From assembly GCA_964651335.1 (NCBI GenBank), contig CAZYVT010000007.1, positions 26,830-90,829 of the forward strand: a stretch of DNA of 64,000 nucleotides, given 5' to 3'. This document shows, piece after piece, positions 10,321 to 18,924 of the stretch. The notes under the pieces are model-generated. The model was not told the origin of the DNA. It saw nothing but the letters and a program-made list of their open reading frames with translations, and did no database searches. This DNA comes from 2-02-FULL-66-14 sp964651335 (GTDB taxonomy: Bacteria > Pseudomonadota > Gammaproteobacteria > Burkholderiales > SG8-39). Every line of letters begins with the position of its first letter. Positions within the stretch are counted from its first letter, which is position 1. Position numbers and translations under genes: made by a program.

Positions 10321-10397
10321 TGGTCGGGGTGACTGGATTTGAACCAGCGACTCCTGCGTCCCGAACGCAGTACTCTACCAGGCTGAGCTACACCCCG
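10321..10397 (-). tRNA. tRNA-Pro (anticodon CGG)
   Basis: A 77-nt cloverleaf with the CCA encoded. The acceptor arms CGGGGTG / CACCCCG pair perfectly, the T-loop reads TTCAAAT, and the anticodon stem CTGCG / CGCAG encloses TTCGGGA, giving CGG. It lies between ispB and the PP0621-type gene, all on the same strand. Confidence 0.95.
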
Positions 10398-10412
10398 AAG
10401 CCGATGACGCCG

Positions 10413-11381
10413 CTAGTGACTTCGCGTCACGGAAAAAGCGGCCAATTCTAGCAAAGATTCCCTGTGCGCCGAGCCCGGCAGCCGCTCGAGCGCGCCTCGC
10501 GCGGCGTCGACCTCGCGGCGCGCGGTCTCGCGCGCGTACGCAAGTGCGCCGGTCGCTTCGATCGCCGCGATCACACGCGGAAAATCGTCCCGGCCGCCCT
10601 CGACCAGTGCGCGCCGCACGATTGCGGCCTGCTCGGGCGTCCCCGCCGCCATCGCGCGAATCAGCGGCAGCGTGGGTTTGCCTTCGCCGAGATCGTCGCC
10701 CAGGCTCTTGCCGATCTCCTGCGTGTCGCCGGAATAGTCGAGCACGTCGTCGATCAGCTGGAAGGCGGTGCCCACATGCATGCCGTATTCGGCGAGCGCC
10801 TCCTCGACGCCGGGCGCAACGCCGCCGAGAATTCCGCCGAGCCGGGCCGCCGCCTCGAACAGCTTCGCGGTCTTGCGGCGGATCACTTCCAGGTAACGCG
10901 GCTCGTCCACGTCGGCGTTGTGGCAGTTCAGGAGCTGCAGGACTTCGCCTTCCGCGATGGTATTGGTCGCGTCGGCGAGCACGCGCATCACTCGCATGCT
11001 GTCCACGCTGACCATCATCTGGAATGCGCGCGAATAAACGAAGTCACCCACCAGCACCGACGCGGCATTGCCGAACGCCGCGTTCGCGGTCCTTCGGCCG
11101 CGGCGCAGTTGCGACTCGTCGACGACGTCGTCGTGCAACAGCGTCGCGGTGTGAATGAACTCGATGACCGCCGCGAGCCCGAAGCGCGCCTCGCCGCGAT
11201 ATCCGACTGCGTCCGCGGCCAGCAGCAGCAGCGCCGGCCGCAGGCGCTTGCCGCCGCCGCCGATGATGTACTCGGCGACTTGGCGAATCAGCGCCACGTC
11301 CGAGTCGAGCCGCGCGCGGATCACTTCGTCTACGCGCCGCATGTCCGCGGCGACCGGAGCGAGAAAAGGCAGGGTTTCCAT
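10413..11381 (-). CDS. ispB: Octaprenyl diphosphate synthase (polyprenyl synthetase)
   Basis: A 322-residue trans-prenyltransferase with GGGGKRLRP, the first Asp-rich motif in LLHDDVVDES and the second in QLIDDVLDY, plus the conserved KT and FQ elements. It elongates farnesyl diphosphate to the C40 (or similar) tail of ubiquinone. The product length is inferred from family and context, since ispB divergent from rplU-rpmA is the usual arrangement in proteobacteria. Confidence 0.92.
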   Translation of the reverse strand: METLPFLAPVAADMRRVDEVIRARLDSDVALIRQVAEYIIGGGGKRLRPALLLLAADAVGYRGEARFGLAAVIEFIHTATLLHDDVVDESQLRRGRRTANAAFGNAASVLVGDFVYSRAFQMMVSVDSMRVMRVLADATNTIAEGEVLQLLNCHNADVDEPRYLEVIRRKTAKLFEAAARLGGILGGVAPGVEEALAEYGMHVGTAFQLIDDVLDYSGDTQEIGKSLGDDLGEGKPTLPLIRAMAAGTPEQAAIVRRALVEGGRDDFPRVIAAIEATGALAYARETARREVDAARGALERLPGSAHRESLLELAAFSVTRSH

Positions 11382-11414
11382 GCGGGCGGGGCGCGAAGCT
11401 TAGCACAGGGGGCT

Positions 11415-11444
11415 TTGACGGGCGAGAACGAAATCCCCTATAAT
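11415..11444 (+). promoter_or_regulatory. Strong sigma70-type promoter of rplU-rpmA
   Basis: TTGACG (11415-11420), an 18-nt spacer and a consensus TATAAT (11439-11444), about 38 nt upstream of the rplU start. Confidence 0.8.
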
Positions 11445-11481
11445 TCCAAGACTTTGCGGGTCAACAGCGGGTCCATTTCCA

Positions 11482-11799
11482 ATGTACGCAGTGATGAAGT
11501 CAGGCGGCAAGCAATACCGCGTCAAGGCGGGCGAATCGGTACGCGTCGAGACGTTGACGGCGGCGGTCGGCGCGGCGGTGTCGTTCGATCAGGTCTTGAT
11601 GGTCGGCGAGGGCGAGGGAGCGCGCATCGGGGCGCCGTTCGTCGAAGGAGCGAGAATCCATGCGACCGTCGTATCGCACGGTCGCGGTGAAAAGATGAAG
11701 ATCTTCAAGCTGCGCCGCCGCAAGCACCACCAGAAAACCCAAGGGCACCGGCAGTCCTACACCGAGGTGCGCATCGACGACATCGTGACGCAGGGGTGA
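11482..11799 (+). CDS. rplU: 50S ribosomal protein L21
   Basis: A 105-residue protein starting MYAVMKSGGKQYRV, with the basic KLRRRKHHQKTQGHRQ segment that contacts 23S rRNA, the L21 signature. It is first in the rplU-rpmA unit, and rpmA starts 3 nt after its stop. Confidence 0.98.
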   Translation: MYAVMKSGGKQYRVKAGESVRVETLTAAVGAAVSFDQVLMVGEGEGARIGAPFVEGARIHATVVSHGRGEKMKIFKLRRRKHHQKTQGHRQSYTEVRIDDIVTQG

Positions 11800-11802
11800 C
11801 GA

Positions 11803-12060
11803 ATGGCACACAAGAAAGCAGGCGGGAGTTCGCGCAACGGCCGTGATTCGCAGGCCAAGCGCCTGGGAGTGAAGGTGTTCGGCGGAGAACGTGTCAACGC
11901 GGGCCAGATCCTGGTGCGGCAGCGCGGCACGCGGGTGCACGCGGGCACCGACGTCGGCATGGGGCGGGATCACACGCTGTTCGCGAGAGCCGCCGGTACC
12001 GTCGAGTACGCGACCAAGGGCCGTGACAACAACAAGATCGTGAGCATAGTACCTGCTTAG
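11803..12060 (+). CDS. rpmA: 50S ribosomal protein L27
   Basis: An 85-residue protein with the L27 start MAHKKAGGSSRNGRDS and the GVKVFGGE and GTRVHAG blocks. The N-terminal tail reaches the peptidyl transferase centre. There is no N-terminal extension of the kind cleaved in Firmicutes. A hairpin terminator follows before obgE. Confidence 0.98.
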   Translation: MAHKKAGGSSRNGRDSQAKRLGVKVFGGERVNAGQILVRQRGTRVHAGTDVGMGRDHTLFARAAGTVEYATKGRDNNKIVSIVPA

Positions 12061-12081
12061 GACGAGCGTCCGACTCCGCGT

Positions 12082-12111
12082 AAAGCCCTATCATGGTCGA
12101 TAGGGCTTTTT
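12082..12111 (+). terminator. Rho-independent terminator between rpmA and obgE
   Basis: An 11-bp stem AAAGCCCTATC / GATAGGGCTTT with loop ATGGTC and a T-run. Because obgE starts only 13 nt later and has no clear promoter of its own here, it probably acts as a partial terminator that lowers obgE-proB expression relative to the ribosomal proteins. Confidence 0.85.
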
Positions 12112-12123
12112 AATTTCCAGGCC

Positions 12124-13161
12124 ATGAAATTCATCGACGAAGCGAGAATCCAGGTGCACGCCGGCAACGGCGGCGACGGCAGCGCCGCGTTCCGGCGCGA
12201 GAAGTACGTGCCGCGCGGCGGCCCGTCTGGCGGCGACGGCGGCCGTGGCGGCAGCGTCTGGGCGGTCGCCGACCGCAACATCAATACTCTCGTGGACTAC
12301 CGCTTCGCGCGCATTCACCGCGCCGAGAGCGGCGAACACGGGCGCGGCGCGGACCAGTATGGCCGCGCCGGCCGCGATATCGAGCTGCGGATGCCCGTCG
12401 GCACGATCGTGCGCGAAGCGCAAAACCGCGAAACCATTGCCGACCTCGCGAAGGACGGCGCGCGTGCGCTTCTCGCAAAGGGCGGTCGGGGCGGATTGGG
12501 CAACCTCCATTTCAAGTCGAGCGTCAACCGCTCGCCGCGCCAGTTCACTCGCGGCGAGACGGGCGAAAACCACGAGTTGGCGCTCGAGCTGCGCCTGCTT
12601 GCCGATGTCGGGCTGTTGGGACTGCCGAACGCAGGCAAGTCCACCTTCATCCGCGCGGTTTCCAGCGCGCGGCCGAAAGTCGCCGACTACCCCTTCACGA
12701 CCCTCGATCCCTCGCTCGGGGTGGTGCGGATCGGTCACAACGCCAGCTTCGTGGTCGCCGACATCCCGGGCCTGATCGAGGGTGCTGCCGAGGGCGCAGG
12801 GCTCGGACACCAGTTTCTGCGCCACCTTGCGCGTACCAAGCTGCTGCTGCACCTGGTCGACATCGCGCCGCTCGACGAGACTTCCGACCCGGCGCGCGAC
12901 GCGCGCGCAATCGCGCTGGAACTGAAGAAGTACGACGAAACGCTCTACCGGAAACCGCGCTGGCTGGTGTTCAACAAGACCGATCTGGTGGCGGACGCCG
13001 AGGCACGCGTCCGCGGAATTCTGCGCACGCTGCGCTGGAAGGCCCCATGGTTCAGGATCTCCGCGCTGACCGGCGAAGGCTGTCGCCAGGTCTGCGCCGC
13101 GGCCTACCGATTCATCGCCGTGCGCAAGGAGCGCGCGGTGCGCCCTCGTCGCGCGGCGTGA
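12124..13161 (+). CDS. obgE: GTPase ObgE/CgtA, ribosome assembly
   Basis: A 345-residue Obg GTPase. The glycine-rich Obg fold (residues 1-158, with GNGGDG and GGPSGGDGGRGG) is followed by a G domain with P-loop GLPNAGKS, switch region YPFTT, DIPGLIEGA and the NKTD specificity motif. It acts in 50S assembly and stress responses. Its short C-terminus lacks the long acidic tail of E. coli Obg. It follows rpmA and precedes proB, as usual in this class. Confidence 0.96.
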   Translation: MKFIDEARIQVHAGNGGDGSAAFRREKYVPRGGPSGGDGGRGGSVWAVADRNINTLVDYRFARIHRAESGEHGRGADQYGRAGRDIELRMPVGTIVREAQNRETIADLAKDGARALLAKGGRGGLGNLHFKSSVNRSPRQFTRGETGENHELALELRLLADVGLLGLPNAGKSTFIRAVSSARPKVADYPFTTLDPSLGVVRIGHNASFVVADIPGLIEGAAEGAGLGHQFLRHLARTKLLLHLVDIAPLDETSDPARDARAIALELKKYDETLYRKPRWLVFNKTDLVADAEARVRGILRTLRWKAPWFRISALTGEGCRQVCAAAYRFIAVRKERAVRPRRAA

Positions 13162-13171
13162 GGGCCGCAGC

Positions 13172-14293
13172 GTGCCGCGCGGACCGATCGCAGCTGCGAA
13201 AACCCTGGTCGTGAAGGTAGGATCTTCGCTCGTCACCAACGATGGGCGCGGCCTCGATGTTGAAGCGATCGCGCGCTGGGCTGCGCAGATCGCACGCCTG
13301 CACCAGGCGGGGAAGCGGTGCATCCTGGTTTCCTCGGGCGCAATCGCCGAAGGCATGCAGCGCCTCGGCTGGACGCGTCGCCCGCATGCGATGCATGAAC
13401 TTCAGGCCGCCGCGGCGATCGGGCAGATGGGGCTGGCGCAGTGTTACGAATCCTGTTTTCGCGAGCACGGCCTCGCCACCGCGCAGGTGCTCCTGACGCA
13501 TGCCGACATGGCCGACCGGCAGCGCTACCTCAACGCGCGTTCCACGCTCCGGACTTTGCTCGCACTCGGAGTGATCCCGGTGATCAACGAGAACGATACC
13601 GTGGTCACCGACGAGATCCGGTTCGGCGACAACGACACCCTCGGGGCGCTGGTCACCAATCTGGTGGAAGCCGACGCGCTCGTGATCCTCACCGACCAGG
13701 CGGGACTGTACGACGCCGATCCGCGCCGCCACCCCGGAGCCCACCTTGTCGCCGAGGCAAAGGCAGGCGATCCGCGGCTTGAGGATATTGCCGGCGGCAC
13801 CGGAACGGGCATCGCGAAGGGCGGCATGATCAGCAAGGTACTCGCCGCAAAACGAGCCGCGCGCAGCGGCGCGCACACGGTCATCGCGTCCGGTCGCGAG
13901 ACCGACGTGCTGTTGCGGCTGGCAAACGGCGAGCGACTCGGCACTCTGCTGCTCGCGCAGACCCAGCCGCTTGCGGCGCGCAAGCAGTGGGTCGCCGATC
14001 ACCTCAATGTTGCCGGGCGCTTGAGGCTGGACGCAGGCGCGGTCAAGGCGCTGGTGCGCAATGGCAAGAGCCTCCTGCCGATCGGCGTGACCGACGTCAT
14101 CGGCGAGTTCGTACGCGGCGAGGTCGTGGGCTGCGAGGATCCGGAGGGCCGTGAGGTTGCGCGAGGTCTGATCAACTACTCCGCGGCAGAGACGCGCCTC
14201 ATCCTGCGGCGTCCCTCCAGCGAAATCGAAAGCGTTCTCGGCTACGTGGACGAGCCGGAACTCATCCACAGGGATAATTTGGTACTTCTCTAG
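13172..14293 (+). CDS. proB: Glutamate 5-kinase
   Basis: A 373-residue protein: an amino acid kinase domain (KVGSSLVT near residue 14, SSGAIAEG, the INENDTV and GDNDTLGALV blocks) and a C-terminal PUA domain (residues ~280-370). It catalyses the first, feedback-inhibited step of proline synthesis. It starts with GTG at 13172, with GAGGG overlapping the obgE stop region, so it is likely translated from the obgE transcript. Confidence 0.95.
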   Translation: MPRGPIAAAKTLVVKVGSSLVTNDGRGLDVEAIARWAAQIARLHQAGKRCILVSSGAIAEGMQRLGWTRRPHAMHELQAAAAIGQMGLAQCYESCFREHGLATAQVLLTHADMADRQRYLNARSTLRTLLALGVIPVINENDTVVTDEIRFGDNDTLGALVTNLVEADALVILTDQAGLYDADPRRHPGAHLVAEAKAGDPRLEDIAGGTGTGIAKGGMISKVLAAKRAARSGAHTVIASGRETDVLLRLANGERLGTLLLAQTQPLAARKQWVADHLNVAGRLRLDAGAVKALVRNGKSLLPIGVTDVIGEFVRGEVVGCEDPEGREVARGLINYSAAETRLILRRPSSEIESVLGYVDEPELIHRDNLVLL

Positions 14294-14826
14294 AACCTCC
14301 CGGGGCTCGCGCGCACCGGCGCGGAATGAGGATGGCCGCCTCGGCTGAGCGCGTCGAGCCCTTCGGCGGCGTCGAAGATTGGTATTCTCTGGGGGCAAAA
14401 ATAGTCGCGCCAGAGAGCGTGGCGCCAGCGCTGGACGCTCTTCTGCTCGATCGGCCGCCAATCCGATGCGCGCGCCGCCCAGCCGCCGCCGGTGTGGCCG
14501 TAGGCGTAGATCTTGTACATGCCGGTCTTGCATCGAATGCCCTCGTACGTCACGTTTTCTGCGCCTGCGGCGCTGCGCGCGAGCAGCGCATAGCGCACCA
14601 CGCCGTCAGGGCTTACGGAAAGAGAAGCCCGGTCGATGAAGAATCGGAATTGCGTTGCCGCGCTGACGTAGAACTCGACCAGGTCCCCGGCCTTCGGGTA
14701 GGCAGGAAGCTTGACATCGCCCTCGGTCCAGTTGCGCTCTTCCTGCTCGATTTCCCAATCGGATTTCGGCTGCGCTGCGACGTGCGCGGCGCAAAATACA
14801 AGCAGCAGCGCGAGAATGCGCCTCAA
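14290..14826 (-). CDS. CNP1-like family protein, exported, unknown function
   Basis: A 178-residue protein with an 18-residue signal peptide ending at AHVAAQ. The mature part has the CNP1-like pattern, including a W/Y-rich core (YKIYAYG, WRPIEQ, YFCPQRIPI) and two Cys that could form a disulfide. Genes of this family sit next to proB in many betaproteobacteria. The last codons overlap the convergent proB by 4 nt. The function is unknown. Confidence 0.75.
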   Translation of the reverse strand: MRRILALLLVFCAAHVAAQPKSDWEIEQEERNWTEGDVKLPAYPKAGDLVEFYVSAATQFRFFIDRASLSVSPDGVVRYALLARSAAGAENVTYEGIRCKTGMYKIYAYGHTGGGWAARASDWRPIEQKSVQRWRHALWRDYFCPQRIPIFDAAEGLDALSRGGHPHSAPVRASPGRF

Positions 14827-15404
14827 GAGAGGTCGCCGGCGAGCGCAGCCTTCGTTTCCGGGGCCGCCTCGACGCTGGCTCGGTAGTTCGGGTGATCTAC
14901 GCCGATCTGCAGGCCGACCCCGTACCTGAGGGCTTGGCGCATCTCATTGCTCAGCTCGAGGCGCAGGAAGTGCACCGACGAAGTCTTGTCCTCGGTTTCG
15001 CGCTCGAGATCCTCGTCCGCGATCGCGTAGACGCGACCGCAGCCCTCGACCTGCACCCAGACCCGGTCCTCGATTCCCTTGAGCGCGGCGAGCTGCCTGT
15101 GACGCTCCCCGACGTCCGGATACTCGAGCATCATGGTCGCTTTCCAGTTGCTGCCGTCGGGAACGAGCGGATTGTAGACGTCGAGCTCGCCCCGAATGCC
15201 GTCGTCTTCGAAAATGCGCTCGATGCGCAGCATCTCCTGGATCTGATAGCGCACCGTGAGCTCGTCCTCGAACAGCAGAGTCAGGTGCGCCCCCAGATGC
15301 ACGGTGCGGTGCTTCTTGTGTTCCATGACGCGGGCGCGAAACTCCCTTCGCGCCCGCGCGTAGGCTTCGAGCGAGAGCAGGCTCTCGCGCGCGATCTGCG
15401 GCAT
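14823..15404 (-). CDS. DUF3501 family protein
   Basis: A 193-residue cytoplasmic protein with the DUF3501 features: an ARRxFRARVMEHKKHRTVHLG block near residue 14, LTLLFEDELTVRYQIQEMLR, and a C-terminal IGVDHPNY. I chose the ATG at 15404 because it gives the family-typical start MPQIARESLLSLEAY. Its stop overlaps the CNP1-like start by 4 nt. In other proteobacteria DUF3501 is co-encoded with rubrerythrin and a GlpC-like Fe-S protein, probably in peroxide handling. The Fe-S protein gene is absent here. Confidence 0.8.
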   Translation of the reverse strand: MPQIARESLLSLEAYARARREFRARVMEHKKHRTVHLGAHLTLLFEDELTVRYQIQEMLRIERIFEDDGIRGELDVYNPLVPDGSNWKATMMLEYPDVGERHRQLAALKGIEDRVWVQVEGCGRVYAIADEDLERETEDKTSSVHFLRLELSNEMRQALRYGVGLQIGVDHPNYRASVEAAPETKAALAGDLS

Positions 15405-15438
15405 CCCCCGGCCAGGAAAAGACTGAACGCGGCGCCGG

Positions 15439-15858
15439 TCAGTCGACCAGCGCGTCCAGCGCCTTCTGAAAGCGGTTGGCGTGCGAGCGCTCGGCCTTGG
15501 CAAGCGTTTCGAACCAATCGGCAATTTCCGTGAAACCCTCCTGGCGCGCCTCCCTGGCCATCCCCGGGTACATGTCGGTGTACTCGTGCGTTTCTCCCGC
15601 GATCGCGGCGTGCAGGTTCAGCCGCGTCTTGCCGATGGGCTTGTCGGTGGCGGGATCGCCGACCGGTTCCATGTACTCGAGGTGTCCGTGGGCGTGGCCG
15701 GTCTCGCCTTCGGCAGTGGATCGAAACACCGCCGCGACGTCGTTCTGGCCCTCGACGTCGGCCTTGGCAGCGAAATACAGATAGCGCCGGTTGGCTTGCG
15801 ATTCGCCCGCGAACGCGGCCTTGAGATTGTCGTGGGTCCTGGATCCTTTCAGTTGCAT
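15439..15858 (-). CDS. Rubrerythrin (diiron domain only)
   Basis: A 139-residue ferritin-like four-helix protein. The ligands EAxxxxxY-type helix (FAGESQANRRY) and the EGETGHAHGH and AIAGETHEY segments supply the diiron site. The C-terminal rubredoxin domain of classical rubrerythrin is missing, as in many aerobic bacteria. The expected role is reduction of hydrogen peroxide in the cytoplasm. It precedes DUF3501 by 34 nt. The upstream region 15910-15955 is AT-rich with several overlapping AATTG/CAATT repeats and probably holds a regulated promoter. Confidence 0.88.
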   Translation of the reverse strand: MQLKGSRTHDNLKAAFAGESQANRRYLYFAAKADVEGQNDVAAVFRSTAEGETGHAHGHLEYMEPVGDPATDKPIGKTRLNLHAAIAGETHEYTDMYPGMAREARQEGFTEIADWFETLAKAERSHANRFQKALDALVD

Positions 15859-15968
15859 CGTCGCCTCCTGTGCGAATGTGGGCCTGGAGCCGGAACCTTA
15901 TCCTCCGGTGCGCAATTGATCAAATTGAATATTGCAATTCTTTCAATTGAAGCGGGCTATGCTGCAGT

Positions 15969-16595
15969 TCAGCGGCCGAGCGCGCTCTCGATCTCGGAGA
16001 ACGTGCGCGCGACCTCGCCGCCGCTCTGCAGCGCGACCCCGAGCTGGCGCGCCAGCTGCGAGATCGAGAAGATGCCGCGCACCATCGCGCGCCGCACCGG
16101 CTTGTCGAGCGGACCCTTCGGCGGGAGTACGTCGTAGTCGACCACCAGCGCATGCTGGCGCCCGGCGCGGCGCAGCGTCTCGAGAACGTGGCCGACGCGT
16201 CCGCCCTCGACGTCCGGGAGCGCGAGCACCTCGACGAGGTCCGCCGGCGTCATCACGTCGGCGACCGTCAGTTCGTCGCGCCCCATGCCGCGCTCCATCG
16301 CCACGCGCATCGCTTTCTCGCCCAGGACCTCGGTCGCCGTAAGCACGCCGAGCACTGCCTCGCGTTCGTCGACGACCAGCAGCAGGCGCACGCCGCGGGT
16401 GATCATGAGCTGCCTGGCGCCCCCGATCGGCGCCTGCGGCCGGATCGTCGCCGCGGTCGCTCGCGCAAGATCGGTCATCACGTCGAGGGCCGGCGACTCG
16501 CGCGTCACGCGCGGGGCCTGCGGTTGCGTCGGCCGCCGAAAACCGGCGCCGTCGCCGAGCTCACGGATCGGAAGAGCCTGATACTGTCTGTCCAC
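15969..16595 (-). CDS. CBS domain protein
   Basis: A 208-residue protein with two CBS motifs, around residues 36-95 (with LLLVVDEREAVLGVLTATEVLG) and 112-185 (with VMTPADLVEVL and HALVVDYD), the second interrupted by an insertion. No catalytic domain is attached, so it is probably an adenine-nucleotide sensor with an unknown partner. Its start lies 35 nt inside the end of rppH, so it is co-transcribed with it. Confidence 0.8.
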   Translation of the reverse strand: MDRQYQALPIRELGDGAGFRRPTQPQAPRVTRESPALDVMTDLARATAATIRPQAPIGGARQLMITRGVRLLLVVDEREAVLGVLTATEVLGEKAMRVAMERGMGRDELTVADVMTPADLVEVLALPDVEGGRVGHVLETLRRAGRQHALVVDYDVLPPKGPLDKPVRRAMVRGIFSISQLARQLGVALQSGGEVARTFSEIESALGR

Positions 16596-17103
16596 GGGTG
16601 ACCTCCGGGCGCCTTGCGCGGAGACGCCGGTCGATGTTCAAGAAACGGTACAGCTCGTTCAGCGCCTGCTGGTAGACCTCACGCTTGAACTCGATCACGG
16701 CATCGAGCGGCACCCAGTAGTCGTGCCAGCGCCAGGCGTCGAATTCCGGGTGGCCGCTCGCGCGCAGCTTGACGTCGCAGTTGCGCCCGACCAGCCGCAG
16801 CAGATACCAGATCTGCTTCTGTCCGCGGTAGGTGCCGCGCGAGTCGCGGCGGATCCACTGCGCCGGCACTTCGTAGCGCAGCCAATGGCGGGTGCGCCCG
16901 AGGATCCGGACGTGGTCCGGCCGCAACCCGATCTCCTCTCCGATCTCGCGGTACATCGCCTTCTCCGGCGTCTCGCCGCGTTCGATGCCGCCCTGCGGAA
17001 ACTGCCAGGCGTGCTGGTGCACTCGCTTGCCCCAGAACACCTCGTTGCGGGAGTTTGCGAGGATGATGCCCACATTCGGCCGGTAGCCGTCGCTGTCGAG
17101 CAT
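16561..17103 (-). CDS. rppH: RNA pyrophosphohydrolase RppH
   Basis: A 180-residue Nudix hydrolase starting MLDSDGYRPNVGIIL behind AGGTGG. The complete Nudix box (GX5EX7REUXEEXGU) lies at residues 39-61. RppH removes pyrophosphate from 5'-triphosphate mRNA and so opens it to RNase E decay. A longer open frame continues upstream across the whole of proS on the other strand and is not real. It diverges from proS, as is usual in betaproteobacteria, and its end overlaps the CBS gene by 35 nt. Confidence 0.95.
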   Translation of the reverse strand: MLDSDGYRPNVGIILANSRNEVFWGKRVHQHAWQFPQGGIERGETPEKAMYREIGEEIGLRPDHVRILGRTRHWLRYEVPAQWIRRDSRGTYRGQKQIWYLLRLVGRNCDVKLRASGHPEFDAWRWHDYWVPLDAVIEFKREVYQQALNELYRFLNIDRRLRARRPEVTRGQTVSGSSDP

Positions 17104-17202
17104 GGCAACACCACCTAGGCTAGAATTCCCGCTGCATTCTTCCATAGCCCCGCACCAAAGACAACGCCGTGCGGCGAACGTTTCTCCGCCGGCCCCGACG
17201 CG

Positions 17203-18924
17203 ATGCGCGCCTCGCAAATTTTCATCGCTACGATCAAGGAAGCGCCGGCCGAAGCCGAGCTGGTGAGCCACAAGCTCATGCTGCGTGCGGGTCTCATCCG
17301 CCGGCTCGGCTCGGGCCTGTACACCTGGATGCCGCTGGGGTTGCGGGTCCTGCGCAAGGTGGAGGCCGTGGTACGCGAGGAAATGAACCGCGCCGGCGCG
17401 CTCGAGGTCCAGATGCCCTGCGTGATTCCGGCCGAACTCTGGCAGGAGAGCGGCCGGTGGGAGGCCTTCGGCCCGCAGATGCTGAAAATCAAGGACCGTC
17501 ATGAGCGCGATTTCCTGTTCGGCCCCACCCATGAAGAGGTGATCACGGACATCGTGCGGCGCGAGGTGAGGAGCTACCGCCAGCTGCCGGTGCATTTCTA
17601 CCAGATGCACACCAAGTTCCGCGACGAGATCAGGCCGCGCTTCGGCGTCCTGCGCGCGCGCGAATTCCTGATGAAGGACGGCTATTCCTTTCATGCCGAT
17701 CACGCGGACCTCGAACGCGAGTACCGGAACATGCACGACACCTATGTGCGCATCTTCACGCGGCTGGGGCTCGGATTCCGCGCCGTTGCCGCGGATCCCG
17801 GGGCCATCGGCGGCACGGGTTCGCACGAGTTCCACGTCCTTGCCGATTCCGGCGAAGACGCGATTGCCTGGTGTCCGCAGTCCGCCTATGCCGCGAACGT
17901 CGAGCTTGCCGAGGCGGTCGCGCCCGCCGCCGGGCGCGCTCCCGGCACGGAACGGATGAAGAAAGTGCCGACACCGGGCAAGACCAGGTGCGAGGACGTG
18001 GCCGAGCTGCTCAAACTTCCGTTCCAGCGCACGGTCAAAGCGGTCGCGGTAATGCATGACGGCGGATTTGCGCTTCTGCTGGTGCGCGGGGACCACGGCT
18101 TGAACGAGTTGAAGGCCTCGAAAACGCCAGGGTTGAATCCCTTTCGTTTCGCCAGCGACGCCGAAATCGTGCACGCGCTCGGGGGCGCGCCAGGCTACAT
18201 CGGACCACCCCTCGGAGGGAGCGCCCGGCCCGGCGTCCGCGTGATCGCGGACCGCACGGTCGCGGCGATGGCAGATTTCGTCTGTGGTGCGAACGAGGAG
18301 GGTTTCCACCTTACCGGCGTCAACTGGGGGCGCGACGCACCGGAACCGGAAGTCGCGGATCTGAGAAATGTGGTCGAGGGCGACCCCAGTCCGGATGGCG
18401 CAGGAACGCTGAGGATTCAGCGCGGCATCGAGGTCGGTCACATCTTCCAGCTTCGCACCAAGTACTCCGAGGCGATGAAGGCTGCGTATCTCGACCAGAA
18501 TGGGGTATCGAGACCGATGGAGATGGGGTGCTACGGAATCGGGGTCACGCGCATCGTCGCCGCCGCGATCGAGCAGAACCACGACTCGCGCGGCATCACG
18601 TTTCCACGCCCCATGGCTCCGTTCGAGGTGTGCCTGGTGCCGATCGGCTACCACAAGAGCGTCGCGGTGCGCGACTGGGCCGACCGGCTCCATGCCGAGC
18701 TTGCGGCGGGCGGCATGGACGTGCTGCTCGAGGACCGCGAGGAACGCCCGGGCGTGCTGTTCGCCGACATGGATCTCATTGGCGTCCCGCACCGGATCGT
18801 GATCTCGGACCGCGGGCTCGTCGCCGGCGAGGCGGAATACAAAGGCCGCCGCGACGCCGGACCGACGAACCTGCCGCTGGCGCAAGCCGCCGCGTTCCTG
18901 CGCGAACGCCTCGCGTCCGCATGA
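17203..18924 (+). CDS. proS: Prolyl-tRNA synthetase
   Basis: A 573-residue bacterial-type class II synthetase. Motif 1 lies in GLRVLRKVEAVVREEMNRAGA, motif 2 in KFRDEIRPRFGVLRAREF and motif 3 in GCYGIGVTR. A YbaK-like editing insertion is between motifs 2 and 3 (residues ~235-400, KTRCEDVAELL ... NLRNVVEGD), and the anticodon-binding domain is C-terminal. It loads proline onto the two tRNA-Pro encoded in this window. Its TGA overlaps the next gene (ATGA), which ties it to an envelope cluster. Confidence 0.97.
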   Translation: MRASQIFIATIKEAPAEAELVSHKLMLRAGLIRRLGSGLYTWMPLGLRVLRKVEAVVREEMNRAGALEVQMPCVIPAELWQESGRWEAFGPQMLKIKDRHERDFLFGPTHEEVITDIVRREVRSYRQLPVHFYQMHTKFRDEIRPRFGVLRAREFLMKDGYSFHADHADLEREYRNMHDTYVRIFTRLGLGFRAVAADPGAIGGTGSHEFHVLADSGEDAIAWCPQSAYAANVELAEAVAPAAGRAPGTERMKKVPTPGKTRCEDVAELLKLPFQRTVKAVAVMHDGGFALLLVRGDHGLNELKASKTPGLNPFRFASDAEIVHALGGAPGYIGPPLGGSARPGVRVIADRTVAAMADFVCGANEEGFHLTGVNWGRDAPEPEVADLRNVVEGDPSPDGAGTLRIQRGIEVGHIFQLRTKYSEAMKAAYLDQNGVSRPMEMGCYGIGVTRIVAAAIEQNHDSRGITFPRPMAPFEVCLVPIGYHKSVAVRDWADRLHAELAAGGMDVLLEDREERPGVLFADMDLIGVPHRIVISDRGLVAGEAEYKGRRDAGPTNLPLAQAAAFLRERLASA

